This document shows positions 11,707 through 22,920 of a stretch of DNA of 49,911 bases, piece after piece. Position numbers and translations under genes: made by a program. The stretch's first letter is position 1, and every line of letters starts with the position of its first letter. This DNA comes from Brachionus koreanus (lineage: Eukaryota > Rotifera > Eurotatoria > Ploima > Brachionidae), in the NCBI GenBank assembly GCA_016987375.1, contig PJRA01000005.1, positions 3,003,663 through 3,053,573 on the forward strand, read 5' to 3'. The notes under the pieces were generated by a model, which searched no databases, was not told the origin of the DNA, and was given only the letters and a program-made list of their open reading frames with translations.

Positions 11707-13672
11707 ATGTCTTACATTCATTTTAAAACTGTTTACAATTTAAATTATGACAAAATTACGTTCGATGGTTCGAGTCTTAGTGTTGGAGAGCTGAGAAAAT
11801 TAATTGTAGAAAAAGCTAAATTAGTCAAATATAAAAAAGTTGATTTTGAATTAGAATTGTCAAATGCTGACACACAAAAGGGTTTTTTGCCATTCAAATC
11901 TATTTTTAATTAGAAAATTTCTTAATTAATTTAAATAAAATAAAGTTTATGCCGATGATGAGGAACTGATTTTTAAAAATACCAGAATTCTAGTCAAACG
12001 TGTGGTAAAAGATTCGGCGGCGCCACTAAGAGCCCAGTAAATTTTGAAAAAAATTAAAAATTTTTCAACTTTCCTTTATTTTAGAGAAAAGGCAGCGAAA
12101 AATCCAGAGCCACCTGTGATTCAAAATCTGCCAAAAAATGTCTACGACTCCCTTGCTCCACTAAATCTGCCGTCACAACCTTTGGTTTATGTTGAGCAAA
12201 AAAAAGAGTCACAAGTCGAAGAACAAGCAAAGCTCGAATCAATTTTAAAAAACTCAATGAGCAAGACACTTTCAGAAACATCAATACAGACATGTCGTTT
12301 CCTAGGAATGAAGCCAATTCAGAAAGCGGCCAATTGGACTCGTTTGGTTCCACCCGGTTACATTTGTATGCTTTGTAAGAAACCTGGACACTTGAAACAA
12401 TTTTGTCCTGAAGCCACTAATTTGCCCAAGCCCGTAGAGCGGCCAAAATATCCAAGTGGAATTCCGAGGACTAATTTGCTACCTGCTCAGCCTGGTGAAA
12501 AATTTGCCATGCTCGGACCTGAGGGCTATGTAGTACCTGAAAAAGAAAAAGAAGCATCTAAAATAATCAAAAAAGAAAAATTAATTTTTAGTGACGAAGA
12601 AGAAGAGAGCAACAAGCAAGAAAAAGAGGCTGAAAAGTCTATTCCAAAAGAGCTTAAGTGTCCATTTGGTGATCATTTATTAAAAGATGCAGTTCTAGTT
12701 CCATGTTGTGGTCATTTCATTTGCTGTGATGATTGCATAAGAAACCGTATTTCAAACGAGCAACTAATTGAGTGTCCAAATGATTCGTGTGATCAGGAAA
12801 TAGACACATTTGGCGGAATCACGCCATATCATGAGATGAGACGTAAATGTGCCGAATTTACCAAGTCGAAAAATTTTTCAAATGAGAATAAGATTACGGT
12901 GCATAAAAAAGAAAAAAATTTGGAAAAACCTCAAGTGATTGAGATTGAATCTGAAATAAATTCAAGGCCAACTCGTCCCATTCAGCATTCACTAAGTGAA
13001 TCCGTCATCAAAAACAATGTATACAATAATCAATATTTACATCAACAGGAAGTTTTCTTTGACCATTTTGGCAATCACAGCGGCTATAATCAAAATTACA
13101 ATCAATTTTCAAATTATTACAATTTTAATACTTATCAACAGTCTTCTTATTGCTATGATAAATATGTTCAAAAAGGTTGTCGAAATGAAAATTTAGACCG
13201 CACTTTGGATATTATGACCGAAAAAGAGTTTAATGAATATAAAGAAAAATTGCTGAACGATGTTAATAATAGGAGAGAAATGGACAAGCGAGCAGGTGAC
13301 TTTGGGGTAAATAGAAATAAGAAGTCTGGGTCTACATCCAGATCTAGAAAGTACAAAAAAAAGAATAAAAGTAGATCAAGATCGAGAAATAGGAGAAAGT
13401 CGAGAAGCTATTCAAGATCAGTTTCGAGAACAAGGTCTAAAAAGTCAAAAAAAAAATCTTCAAGAAAAAAACCAGGGTCTAGAAGTCGTACAGTTAGCAG
13501 ATCGGTAAGTCCACCAAGACGCAAGGATGAAAATATGGTAAAACATTACAGATTAAATGATCGTAGAGATAAACGATCTGTTAGTCGAAGTAAAAGTACT
13601 CGAAAAGTACTGAAATCATTGTCTCGATCACCTTCCAAATATCATTACCAAAAACCAAGGTACAAATACTAA
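11707..13672 (+). CDS. RBBP6: RBBP6-like protein A (DWNN, CCHC knuckle, RING-like, SR-rich tail)
   Basis: Three exons, 11707-11881, 11946-12036 and 12085-13672, with GT-AG introns of 64 and 48 bp, encode 617 residues. The N-terminus is the ubiquitin-like DWNN domain (about 1-85: LNYDKITFDG, DLxxLI-type helix, NTRILVKRV). A zinc knuckle CMLCKKPGHLKQFC lies at about 183-196, then the conserved PKYPSGIPRTN segment, an acidic linker, a RING-like domain at about 281-335 (LKDAVLVPCCGHFICCDDCI) and an Arg/Ser-rich tail from about 485. Family members act in mRNA 3'-end processing and as ubiquitin ligases in the nucleus. The vertebrate C-terminal Rb/p53-binding extension is absent, as in other invertebrate forms. 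The first RING ligand pair reads C-P-F-G instead of C-x-x-C. The ATG at 11707 opens the DWNN domain as in the family. The symbol is by family; it is one of two tandem copies. Confidence 0.92.
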
Positions 13673-13795
13673 TGAATGCTTTTTATTTATTAATCAAAAA
13701 TGTGTAATTAGATTAAATTTTTTTTTTGATGTAAATTTCAAAATTTTATTTAATTCAATTATTTGATTGTTGAGTGTAATTTTTTTTTAAATACA

Positions 13796-13801
13796 AATAA
13801 A
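13796..13801 (+). terminator. Likely polyadenylation signal of RBBP6-like gene A
   Basis: AATAAA about 125 bases after the stop codon, followed by A/T-rich sequence. Plausible by position only, since this motif is common by chance at this base composition. Confidence 0.4.
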
Positions 13802-15479
13802 TGAATTCTATTCTATATTGATATTAAAATTAAAATAAAAAAATTCTTAAGATTTTTTATTTATTTTTATGAAAAAGACAATTTCTTAATAAATAAGGTT
13901 TATTAAAATAAAGTGACAATTTTGTTAAGAATAATCACTAATAAAATAAATAAATAAGAAATTTTTTTTGTTAACATTTACCAAAAAAAATTAATTAATA
14001 ACCGTTCGGAAGATAACCTTTTTACTTTTTCAATTTTTTTTAATTTTTAATACTTTTTTTTTTAACCATAAAAATATTTTCAAAAAGTGTTTATCAAAAA
14101 AGAAATAAAGCGATTTATTTCATGCTACATCTATTCGGACAACTATTCGCTTCGTCATTTTAAGTAAAAATTCCTCAAAATTTAGATCTTTAATAAGTGT
14201 CTGTAATTCTTTTAAAGTCGGTAATTTTTATTAAATACAAGAGTATTGATGCTATATATTCTTAAGATTGATACTCTCACTTTCAGAAATAGGGGAAAGA
14301 GTCCTGTAAAACTTGGTTTACTGACGCTGGTAAATTAAACCTGGAAAATTTTGCATTAGTCGGGTTATGGAAACATGTGTGAGTCAAATGGATCTTTTTT
14401 TACTTAAAAACAGTAGGAACATAAGTTCAGGTCCCTGATTTTGTTGATCAACCTTGAGGACCATCTACAATATTAAAATTTTATGCGTTCCATCCGCTGA
14501 CAAGATTTACATTTAAAAAGTAAAAATGTCTCAAAATTTTTCAGAATTTGTTTAAAAGTCGAAAATGTTTATTTTAAAAGAGTTTCATATTTTTTAATGC
14601 CATTTTTTTTAATTTAATTTATCTATCAAATTTTTAAAAAATTTTTTGATAAAAAAATAATTATTTTTTTTAACATTTCAAATCCAGAGGCATATTTCAG
14701 CAATTTATGTTGCATCTGTATTATATTTATCATTGTTTTTAATTAAATAAATTGAATCATTTTTGAATTTTTTCTTAATCAAAAAACTAAATAATGCAAA
14801 ATATGCTTATTGTCATGGAATAAAGATTAAAATAAAATGAATTTTTTTAAATATTTAACATAATTAAAAAAATAAAAATTACATAATTGGAACAAAGCTT
14901 TAACTTAAAAATGTTACTGAGCTTGTCCAAATAAATGTGTTAAAAAAACAATTAGTGTCCAAATAACATTTTTTAATTTCATTGATGTCAATTGAAAAGT
15001 AAAATTTTTTATGCATTCTAATATTTTTTTGTTTTTCTAAATAAAATTGTGGAAAAACCTTAAAAATTTGTGACTACCGAAATAAATTTCTGTTTAAAAA
15101 TCAAAATATTTAATGGTAAATTATAAATAAAATTTTTAAAAATTTCATTTTTAAAAGACAAATAATTAGGTTCTTAAAATGGCTTGATAAAGAAATAAAA
15201 TCTAAATTCTAAACTCAAAAGTATAACTAATTTTGCCTTCTCATAAAACAAAAAAAATACAAAAAATAAAAATACTAAATTGTGTAATTATTCTAGGTTT
15301 TTTAGCTCGTCTACATTGACCCAGCAAAAAATAGCTATTAAAATCGAAAATTAGAAATTACAAGATAAATACAAGTGCATTATTTAGAATTTATTTAAAA
15401 TAAATTTTTTTTTATATTTAAATAAAAACTTTTAATTCACTAAAAATCATTTGATTTAATGCTATCCTTGGTCTTGTAA
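13802..15479. other. Intergenic region between the two RBBP6-like genes, with a possible transposase relic
   Basis: About 1.7 kb of A+T-rich DNA with no intact reading frame. On the minus strand near 14520-14390 a decayed stretch reads LSADGTHKI and, past a stop, VDQQNQGPELMF. This weakly resembles the DGTHK-type catalytic start of MULE-like transposases. The remainder, which should hold the promoter of gene B, shows no motif I can support. Confidence 0.4.
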
Positions 15480-17662
15480 ATGTCTTATATACACTTCAAA
15501 TCTGTTTACAACATAAACTATGACAAAGTTACTTTCGATAGTTCAAGTTTAACGCTACAAGAGCTTAAAAACCTAATTGCTGAAAAAAGCAAATTTTCCA
15601 AAAAGCTCGACTTTGACTTGGAAATATCAAACGCCGAGACCAATCAAGGTATTTACAGTTTTAAAATCAATAACTAATTTAGAATAAGATTTAATTTTAT
15701 TTTAAGTTTATCAAGAAAACGATGTTATCTTAAAAAATACAAGAGTCATCGTTAAACGTATTATAAAGAATTCAACCACACCACTTAGACAAAAGTATAT
15801 TTTTTTATTTATTTAATAAAATAATTGAAAAATTTTTTTTATTCTCTTTAAAAAGATCTCCTAAACCAAGTCCTTCATTACTAGCAACTAGTCAGTCTAC
15901 TGTCAATTTAACAAATTTAGCCAGTGAGCAAACATTGACAAAAAGCAAATCGATTAGTCCGAGCACAAGTTTAACTAATTTAAAAGAAAAAACACCAATA
16001 TCCAGCCATAAAGCAACATTTGATTACTTATCACCACTTAGTATACCTTCAAAACCAGTTATATATGTCGAAACCTCAAATAAAAAAGCAGTAGAGAGTG
16101 ACGTACGTATTGATGAAAAAGCTAGATTGGAATCAATTTTAGCTAATTCAATAACCAATTCACCTACAAGTGAAAGTCAAACACGGCTAGCCGGATTTTC
16201 CAAATCTTGGCAAAAACAAGTCAGTCCAATAAATAGACCAATTCCTCCAGGCTATGTATGTGTCATTTGTCGGAAACCTGGACACTTGAAACAATTTTGT
16301 CCTGAAGCAGCCAATTTGCCCAAGCCAGTAGAGCGACCAAAATATCCAAGTGGAATTCCGAGGACTAATTTGCGACCTGCTCAACCGGGGGAAAAATTTG
16401 CCATGCTCGGACCTGAAGGTTATGTTGTCACAGAAATCGACAAAGAAGCGGCCAAAGTTGTTAAAAAAGACCGGCTAATATTCGAAGATGAAGAAATCAA
16501 GTACGAAAAATTAGAAAGTGAGACTAAAAATGAGGATATACCCGAAGAATTAAAATGTTCTCTTGGACAACATTTATTAAAAGACGCAGTACTAGTTCCA
16601 TGCTGTGGTCATTTTATTTGTTGTGATGAATGCATCAGACAAAAAATAATTAATGAAGAAACTATTATTTGTCCAAATAAGGAATGTGATCAAGAAATAG
16701 GTCCAATGGTATCAATTACTCCTGATCATGAAACACGCAAAAAAGTTCAAGACTATTTGGAAAAATCTAAAAAGAAAAAAATATTATCTCAAAGTGAAAC
16801 AAAATCAGACGCTTTTTTTGACATGATAATGAGTGAAGTAAATGGTGAAGAAGAAAATTTAGAAAAATCTGAGCCTTTGTCTCCCGTACAAGATAGTAAC
16901 ATTTCTAGTTCTGAATTATTGTCACAACAACTAATCTCTGCTTCGGCAGATTCTCAATCATTATCACCAGCACCTTTGCCAACACCACCTATAACTCCCA
17001 AAGTAGATCTAGCTCTAACCCAAGCCCAGGCTTATTCAAATTATCAGTATAAAGCCAGATTTTTGGGACAGAAAGCATATCCTGGTCAGGTTTATCCTAG
17101 ATCTCAGGGATTTTATCCTTATATGCCAAGAGGCAATTTCTATGGCCAGTTGAGACCGAGATTTGCAAGACCATCTATTAATATGTACCCACAAATGCCA
17201 TTTTATTCATCAATAGAGCAAATGATGGGAAATTATCAAAATATAATGAGTGAAAGTCAGTTTTACGAATATCAAGAAAACCTGAAAAAAGAGAAAGAAT
17301 ATGAGAGCAAGATTGAAAAAAGAGAAGAAAGACACCGTAGATCCAGGAGTAGAGAACGTCATAAGCGTTCGAGAAGTAGATCTAGGCATAGAGACAAATA
17401 TAAACCAAGACAGAGAAGTAGAAGTCGGTCTAGAGGGCGGCACAGATCTCAATCTAGATCGAGACGTAAATATAAACGGTCTAAGTCGAGGCCAAGCGAG
17501 AAAAAATATAAAAAAAAATCCAGAACGAGATCCAGTTCAAAAAAGAGAAAGCGAACTAGATCCAAAAGTAAAGATAGAAAAAAAAGCAAATCTCGTTCAA
17601 GATCTTCTAGTTTGTCAAGTGAGAGCAAAAAGCTTCACAAGTCAAAGAAAAAAGAGAAATAA
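15480..17662 (+). CDS. RBBP6: RBBP6-like protein B (tandem paralogue)
   Basis: Exons 15480-15648, 15707-15794 and 15856-17662 (introns of 58 and 61 bp, same phases as gene A) encode 687 residues. Domain order matches gene A: DWNN about 1-83 (MSYIHFKSVYNINYDKVTFD), a serine-rich linker, zinc knuckle CVICRKPGHLKQFC at about 221-234, PKYPSGIPRTN, RING-like domain at about 320-365 (CSLGQHLLKDAVLVPCCGHF), a Pro/Tyr/Gln-rich region (about 450-545) absent from A, and a long RS/RSR-rich tail. The RING again lacks the second cysteine (C-S-L-G) and has CPNKEC at the last pair. Intron positions and order show a local tandem duplication. Probable roles are as for gene A; which copy is the ancestral orthologue cannot be told here. 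Confidence 0.92.
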
Positions 17663-17729
17663 TTTTTTTTTAATTAATTTTCTTATTAATTTTTTTGTTG
17701 TTGTATAATTGTTTCCGTAATATTTTGAA

Positions 17730-17735
17730 AATAAA
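17730..17735 (+). terminator. Likely polyadenylation signal of RBBP6-like gene B
   Basis: AATAAA 68 bases after the stop codon at 17662, followed by an A/T-rich tract. Assigned by position only. Confidence 0.45.
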
Positions 17736-17849
17736 TTTATTGAAAATATATTAATTTTTTTTTAAAGAAAATTAGAATTAAAAAAAAAAGGATAGAATAT
17801 TCAAAAGTCTGAAATTTTGATGAAAAGTCTCTCCAACTCTGTTCCTGGT

Positions 17850-18445
17850 CTTAATAAATCATGAGGAAATCAACTGCTAATCATAGAGGTATTCGGTTGA
17901 GTCTTTCCACAAGACTTAGACTTTGCTCATGATCTTGTGTTGATAGCAAATACAGAAACTAATAAACATCTCATAACGCAAGATCTTGTGCTATGCTAAA
18001 CCAACTAACTTGAAATAAACGGGACAAAAACTAAAGTAATGTTTACAAAGACATAGAGAATAGACTGTAAAAAGCAAAAAGTTACTTTGCAATACTCAAA
18101 CCAGTATGGAAATCTACCAGCTACAGCAATAAAACAATGCTAAAGTTGTACAATAGTAAAGTGAAAGCAACACTAGTTAATGCTGATGAATGACCAAAAG
18201 AACAATAGATTACGGCACCTTGGAAAAAAAGTAAATATCAAAAAAGGCCCTCCAACGTACACCCCAAGGAAAGCGAAAGAAAGGAAGATCAGCAATGACT
18301 TGGAGGGTAGCAATCATGAAAGAGCTCACTGAACTGAAATGGATATGACATGGTATGAAGCAAAGGTAAAGGCAAAAGATCGACTTGAGCGGAAATCAAA
18401 AATAATGACCCTCTTGCTCCTAAAGGAGCGTTTAAGGAGAAAAAA
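17850..18445 (+). mobile_element. Decayed non-LTR retrotransposon, reverse transcriptase C-terminus
   Basis: In shifting frames the plus strand reads LDFAHDLVLIANT (the FADD active-site motif of reverse transcriptase, with D changed to H), KTKVMF, KPVWKSTSYSNKTMLKLYNSKVKATL, TPQGKRKKGRSAMTWR and MTWYEAKVKAKDRLERK. These follow the order of the RT palm end and C-terminal tail (GKRKRGRP..TWRR) of a common animal LINE group. Several frameshifts and stops and the lost catalytic aspartate make it dead. It sits just 3' of RBBP6-like gene B. Confidence 0.75.
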
Positions 18446-19349
18446 AACAGCTATAAGAAGCTTAATCCGATTAGGCCGTAGCATTTTTAACAACTGGCAT
18501 TCTTTCCAATTTTCAAAAGCTATTTATATTTTATTAAAATTAAATAAATGAATTGCTAATTAATCAATCTATTTCGACTAGAGAACTGTTGACCTGAAAT
18601 CGGATAGACTGGTAATAGAGCGTAAAGGGCTTTGTTGTAAACAAAATTTTAGGTGACACATTTTTGAAGTTTGAATCAGAAGCATAAACATGCGGCTCAT
18701 GGCAACAGAGAGAGTGGCAATGTAAAATTAATGGTAACTAACTTATTAACTATGATTGAGATTTAGTGTAATAGTATCATTCAATCTTAGGAGGTGCATG
18801 TCTAGAATTCAAGTGAAAAAATGGAAGTGTAATAACAAAATTCAATAACAAAAATTACAGAAAAATTAGAATTTTAAAAAATAAATAGTTAAATTACAAT
18901 TTTTTAATTTAATTTTATTTTTTTTAGATTTAACAATTTTTTTTTAAATAATATTAGAAAATTTTAAATTTAAGTCTATATTTGAATTTGTCGAGTCTAA
19001 AAACTCATAAATAATCGATTTTTTTCACTTATTATTGAGGATTTTGTTAAGGGACTAAATCCAGTTTTTTGAATCTCGACATAAGAGTCGGCTTACATGC
19101 TTTTTAACCTAAAATTTTTTTTTTTATCTCAGAAATACCAAAAAAAAACATTTTTTTACATAGTTATGAAGTAATTTTTGAAAAATTTAATGTGACTTTA
19201 AGTGACTGGATCTTTTAATTCTCTTTCAAAATTTACAAGCTGTTTGAAGGTGCGTCGGAATAAATCAAAAATGTATAATGGTGTGCTGTAAACCGAAAAA
19301 ATAAGTGATATCTCATAGAAGGTTTTTTCCGAAATGTAAACAATCATGA
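18446..19349. other. Intergenic A+T-rich DNA, no gene seen
   Basis: About 900 bases between the LINE remnant and the Tc1/mariner remnant. It contains A/T runs and no reading frame with recognisable similarity. The 3' end of the LINE may extend into the first part (to about 18800), but I see no tail or target duplication to fix it. Confidence 0.4.
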
Positions 19350-19734
19350 AAGAGCAGATACAAATTAACGATAAAACACATCTCATTATGCCCATATGCT
19401 ACAGAATTAATGTCAGATAAAAATAAAAGGTATGTTGCTAAAGAAGTGAATCCAGCAAACCTACCAAAAGCACGACCAATTGAAGATTTTTGGGGAAATT
19501 TGAAAGCTAAGACTTATGAGGGTAATTGGAAGGCCAAAAATCTTAAGAAACTCGAAAACAAAATTCACATACTTCAGCTCATACGTCGTCATGGAGTTCA
19601 ATACCTTAGCTGATATTATTTTTTCAAAATAAGAAGGTTCAGTTATAATTCAAAAAAAAATTTAAAGCCTAAGTTAAATAAAAAAAATTTTATAATAAAA
19701 TTGATTTTGTGCCATTTCTATTCTACACCTGTTA
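19350..19734 (+). mobile_element. 3' half of a Tc1/mariner-type transposon, decayed
   Basis: The frame at about 19395-19600 reads DKNKRYVAKEVNPANLPKAR then PIEDFWGNLKAKTYEGNWKAKNLKKLENKI, the C-terminal end of a DDE-3-type transposase (usual form NPPNVPxxRPIEDFW). A preceding frameshifted SHYA fits the segment before it. The element ends with the inverted repeat CATTTCTATTCTACACCTGT (to 19732) followed by TA. That repeat mirrors the 5' end at 5209. It lacks the N-terminal half, so it is inactive. Confidence 0.75.
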
Positions 19735-21239
19735 GCTAGCTATTAAACTATCTAAAAAGGACTTTTAATTAAAGTCGATCTTCAAATTCTTTATTATGCA
19801 TTTTGTGGAATATTAAGCAATGTTAAATTATTTATTTGAAAATGAGAAAAGGCTTAAAAAATGAATGCTAAGAAGAAAATGCTAAGGAAATTTTTATTTT
19901 ATTTGTTTTTTAATTCTAAAACCAAAAGCTTGATAATGTTGGATAACTACCATTTATAAAAAAAGATAAAATATATAATTATATTAAAAATTTAATAAAA
20001 AAGGAAAGCTTTTAATTGTTTCCAACACAAAAAAAATTTTTTTATATATTATTCAATTTAATATGATTCTTTAGGAGACCAAAGTTTACAATTTTTAATT
20101 AGTTACAATAATTAATAAGTAAGCTAGATTATTTGAAAAATGTTAGTTCTTTTTTCTAATTTTCCAATTTTTTTTCAAATTCAATTTTTACCTTTTGATC
20201 AAGTTTGAGTATAAATTAAAACCAAAGCAATAGCTTTTTGAAAATCATAAATCATAATTATGAGTAAAAAAAACTAAATAAGAAAACAATTTTTTGTATA
20301 GAATTTAAAAAAGTGTTTAATTCAAGGGTTAAAATAAAATATGCATCACTTTCAAATTAAAACCAGGAGCTTGATTTTTCTTAATAATATCTTCATTTTA
20401 AAACTTAACTTAAAAAACTCTACTTCAATTATTAAAATCATATGAACATGAACAATTAAATATTTATTTTAATAAAATATATATTTTTAAGTTTTTAAAC
20501 CAACATAGCTATTTTAATCATTGAAATATCTTTTGAATCTGAAACTGATACCCTAGAAGCCTTTTCTCAGCCAAGAATTTTTTTTATTTTATAAGAGAGG
20601 ATAAAAATTAAGTATGACTATAATAATCCCATACAAATTTTCATTTTTGTAATTTAAGCCAGAATTAAAAAATTTAAAAATAGCAAAAAAATTTTTCCTA
20701 AAATTTTTATTTTTTTTTACTAACAACAATAGTTATATTTTTTTTAAAGCCTAGTTAATTTGATTAGATTAAGATTATTAGAAGTTGTAGTAGTAAGTTT
20801 TTAATTTAAAAATTGGGAGTTTTTTAAATCGTTTAATAAACAATTAAACAAAAGAAAATGATTATTAAAAAGCAAAATTTTTTTGGAAATATTTAAGACT
20901 TAATTAACTTATTGACATGAAGAAAAATTTTTAGAATTATAATCTCTTTTCAATCAAATGGATATTTTTTATCATCTGCCAATTCATTTCTTTAATTAGA
21001 AACTCATTTAGTTTTATTTTATTTATTTCTAAATAGACCCAATCTGATAAGGCTCTTTTTAGTTTAAAGGTAAAAAATAAAATTTTTTCGACTTGTTTTT
21101 TAAAAACTTTAAATTCTTTTTTTTCCCACTTATGAAAATGTCCGTTTTTTAATTAAAATTAGTTTCATTCAACCTAAAAACCAAATAACTTTATTTATTT
21201 ATCACATTTTTTTGGCACAATGTAGATTAAACATTTAGA
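19735..21239. other. Intergenic region upstream of the GT92-like gene
   Basis: About 1.5 kb of A+T-rich sequence with no supported gene. The promoter and 5' UTR of the gene starting at 21240 should lie in its right end; no motif stands out. Confidence 0.4.
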
Positions 21240-22859
21240 ATGAGGAAATTTTTTTATACATTTATTTTTTTAAGTTTCATTTTGTATATAGGTTTTATTT
21301 TTTTGAGCGAAAAACTAAAATTTTCAAGCAATCAATCAAAATTTAAAATTGACAAAAAATTTGAGATTTTTTCAGCAAAAACCAAATGTGATATGGAATG
21401 GATTCGAATTAACAATTTTTTACACATACGAAGGAATTTAATCATTTATTATAAAGATAAAGATCAACTGGAAATATATGCTGAGCGTCATCAAAACCAC
21501 AGAGTGAATCTAACACTGAATCTCGTAATTGATTCAGTGTTAATAGGAATGCAGAATTTGAACACGACCCAAATGCATCAACATTCCGAGTATGTTTTTG
21601 ATCTTATCACAGCTAAAGCAAATGCTTTATTTAAGAGCACTCAGATTCATTTACTTATCAAAACATTGAACGAAAGTATTTTAATAGAAAATATAAATGT
21701 AAGAAATTATGATGAACTAAATCTAGTCAACAAATCAGTTTTATGCAGTAAAGTTTTTTATTTCGGACCAGAGTATAAAAAAAATTTTGCATGGTGGATC
21801 GAATTGAGCAAATTGAACGGATATGAAAAATTAGTTTTTTTCAATAATTCACTACCAGTTGAGTATGATTTTATCCTAGAAAAATATTCAGGTTTTGTTG
21901 AATCTGTACAATTTAATTGTATACCTAATTACATAGATCCATCAAATGCAAATATATCTTATATCACAAGCTTTAATCAGTTTAAACAGCTGTACAACAT
22001 TGATCCCTTGTACTATCACATGCACTTTGAATTCGTCACTCAAAATGAATGTTACTTAAACAATATGAACAAGTTCAAATATGTAAACGTTTTGGATCAA
22101 GATGAAGCAATTCTAAAAAGACAAATAGATAAAATTCAAGTTATTAACAAGACATTTTTTGAACAGATTGAAATGAGCGAAAAATATTGTCATAACCAAG
22201 AATGGTTGGACTATTTTGTAGCCCTAAAAAATCGTATTTCCAAAAATAAAGATGTTGGATATTTAGATTCAAAAGTTGGCGGTGAATCGTACCACTTTTT
22301 AATGGCATTGTATCTTAATTATAGAATTGTGAGAAAAATTTTTGAAAATTTAAAGATTATTTTAAAATCAGAGTTTATAAATGAAACTCGAATTTTAATT
22401 GATGATGACCAGGATTATAATTTTTACGGCAAGAAAGGAGTCAATTTTACTTTATTGATTAAAAACAAAGAAGAATATGAATATGCTAAAAGTATGAATA
22501 ATTTTTTTAATTTAGAACTAAAACCGTATTTGGAAAAAAACACTGATTTATTTGCCGATGTGCCAGAGAATTTTGCGCGATTGTTTTTTGTTTACGGAGA
22601 AACAACAAGTTGGATGTGTGGAAAAAGTTTTCATTATTCAAAATTATCTCATTGGGTTTCAACTCATTATCCAGAGAAAAATAATTTTTTTAACATGATT
22701 TGGGTTCCGCATGCTTTTGGTCATGTGTCTCATTTTAGAGATAGCTTAAAAGATTTGCATAACCGAAATGTATCAATTAGTGATTTAAATTTTGATTACA
22801 ATTACTTTTTATGCTATTTTAAACCATTGATAAAAAATTTTAGCTCAAATTATACTTAA
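21240..22859 (+). CDS. Type II membrane glycosyltransferase-like protein, GT92/DUF23-type
   Basis: A single exon of 539 codons. Residues about 4-23 form one hydrophobic segment behind MRK, the layout of a Golgi type II membrane enzyme with a lumenal catalytic domain. The centre matches the GT92 pattern: FYFGPEYKKNFAWWIELSKL then GYEKLVFFNNS (about 170-205), and ECYLNNMNKFKYVNVLDQDE (about 268-288), where LDQDE stands for the family's D-x-D-E metal/nucleotide-sugar motif. The usual first aspartate of the family's DLDE is still present; the middle residue is Q. Seven or more N-x-S/T sites fit a lumenal protein. GT92 enzymes include galactosyltransferases acting on fucose or N-glycans; the acceptor here is unknown. 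The ATG at 21240 places the signal anchor at the N-terminus. Family call is moderately sure; the C-terminal third is unrecognised. Confidence 0.7.
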   Translation: MRKFFYTFIFLSFILYIGFIFLSEKLKFSSNQSKFKIDKKFEIFSAKTKCDMEWIRINNFLHIRRNLIIYYKDKDQLEIYAERHQNHRVNLTLNLVIDSVLIGMQNLNTTQMHQHSEYVFDLITAKANALFKSTQIHLLIKTLNESILIENINVRNYDELNLVNKSVLCSKVFYFGPEYKKNFAWWIELSKLNGYEKLVFFNNSLPVEYDFILEKYSGFVESVQFNCIPNYIDPSNANISYITSFNQFKQLYNIDPLYYHMHFEFVTQNECYLNNMNKFKYVNVLDQDEAILKRQIDKIQVINKTFFEQIEMSEKYCHNQEWLDYFVALKNRISKNKDVGYLDSKVGGESYHFLMALYLNYRIVRKIFENLKIILKSEFINETRILIDDDQDYNFYGKKGVNFTLLIKNKEEYEYAKSMNNFFNLELKPYLEKNTDLFADVPENFARLFFVYGETTSWMCGKSFHYSKLSHWVSTHYPEKNNFFNMIWVPHAFGHVSHFRDSLKDLHNRNVSISDLNFDYNYFLCYFKPLIKNFSSNYT

Positions 22860-22914
22860 AAAATATAATATTTTATCAAGAAATTTAAAATTTGATTTTT
22901 TTATGTTTAGAACA

Positions 22915-22920
22915 AATAAA
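22915..22920 (+). terminator. Likely polyadenylation signal of the GT92-like gene
   Basis: AATAAA 56 bases after the stop codon at 22859. Assigned by position only. Confidence 0.45.

Noticed and set aside
12081..12353. Minus-strand frame opposite RBBP6-like gene A
   Set aside because: Antisense shadow of a well-supported exon.
17301..17708. 135-codon frame overlapping the SR tail of RBBP6-like gene B
   Set aside because: Alternative frame of the AGA/TCN-rich SR region, which stays open for compositional reasons.
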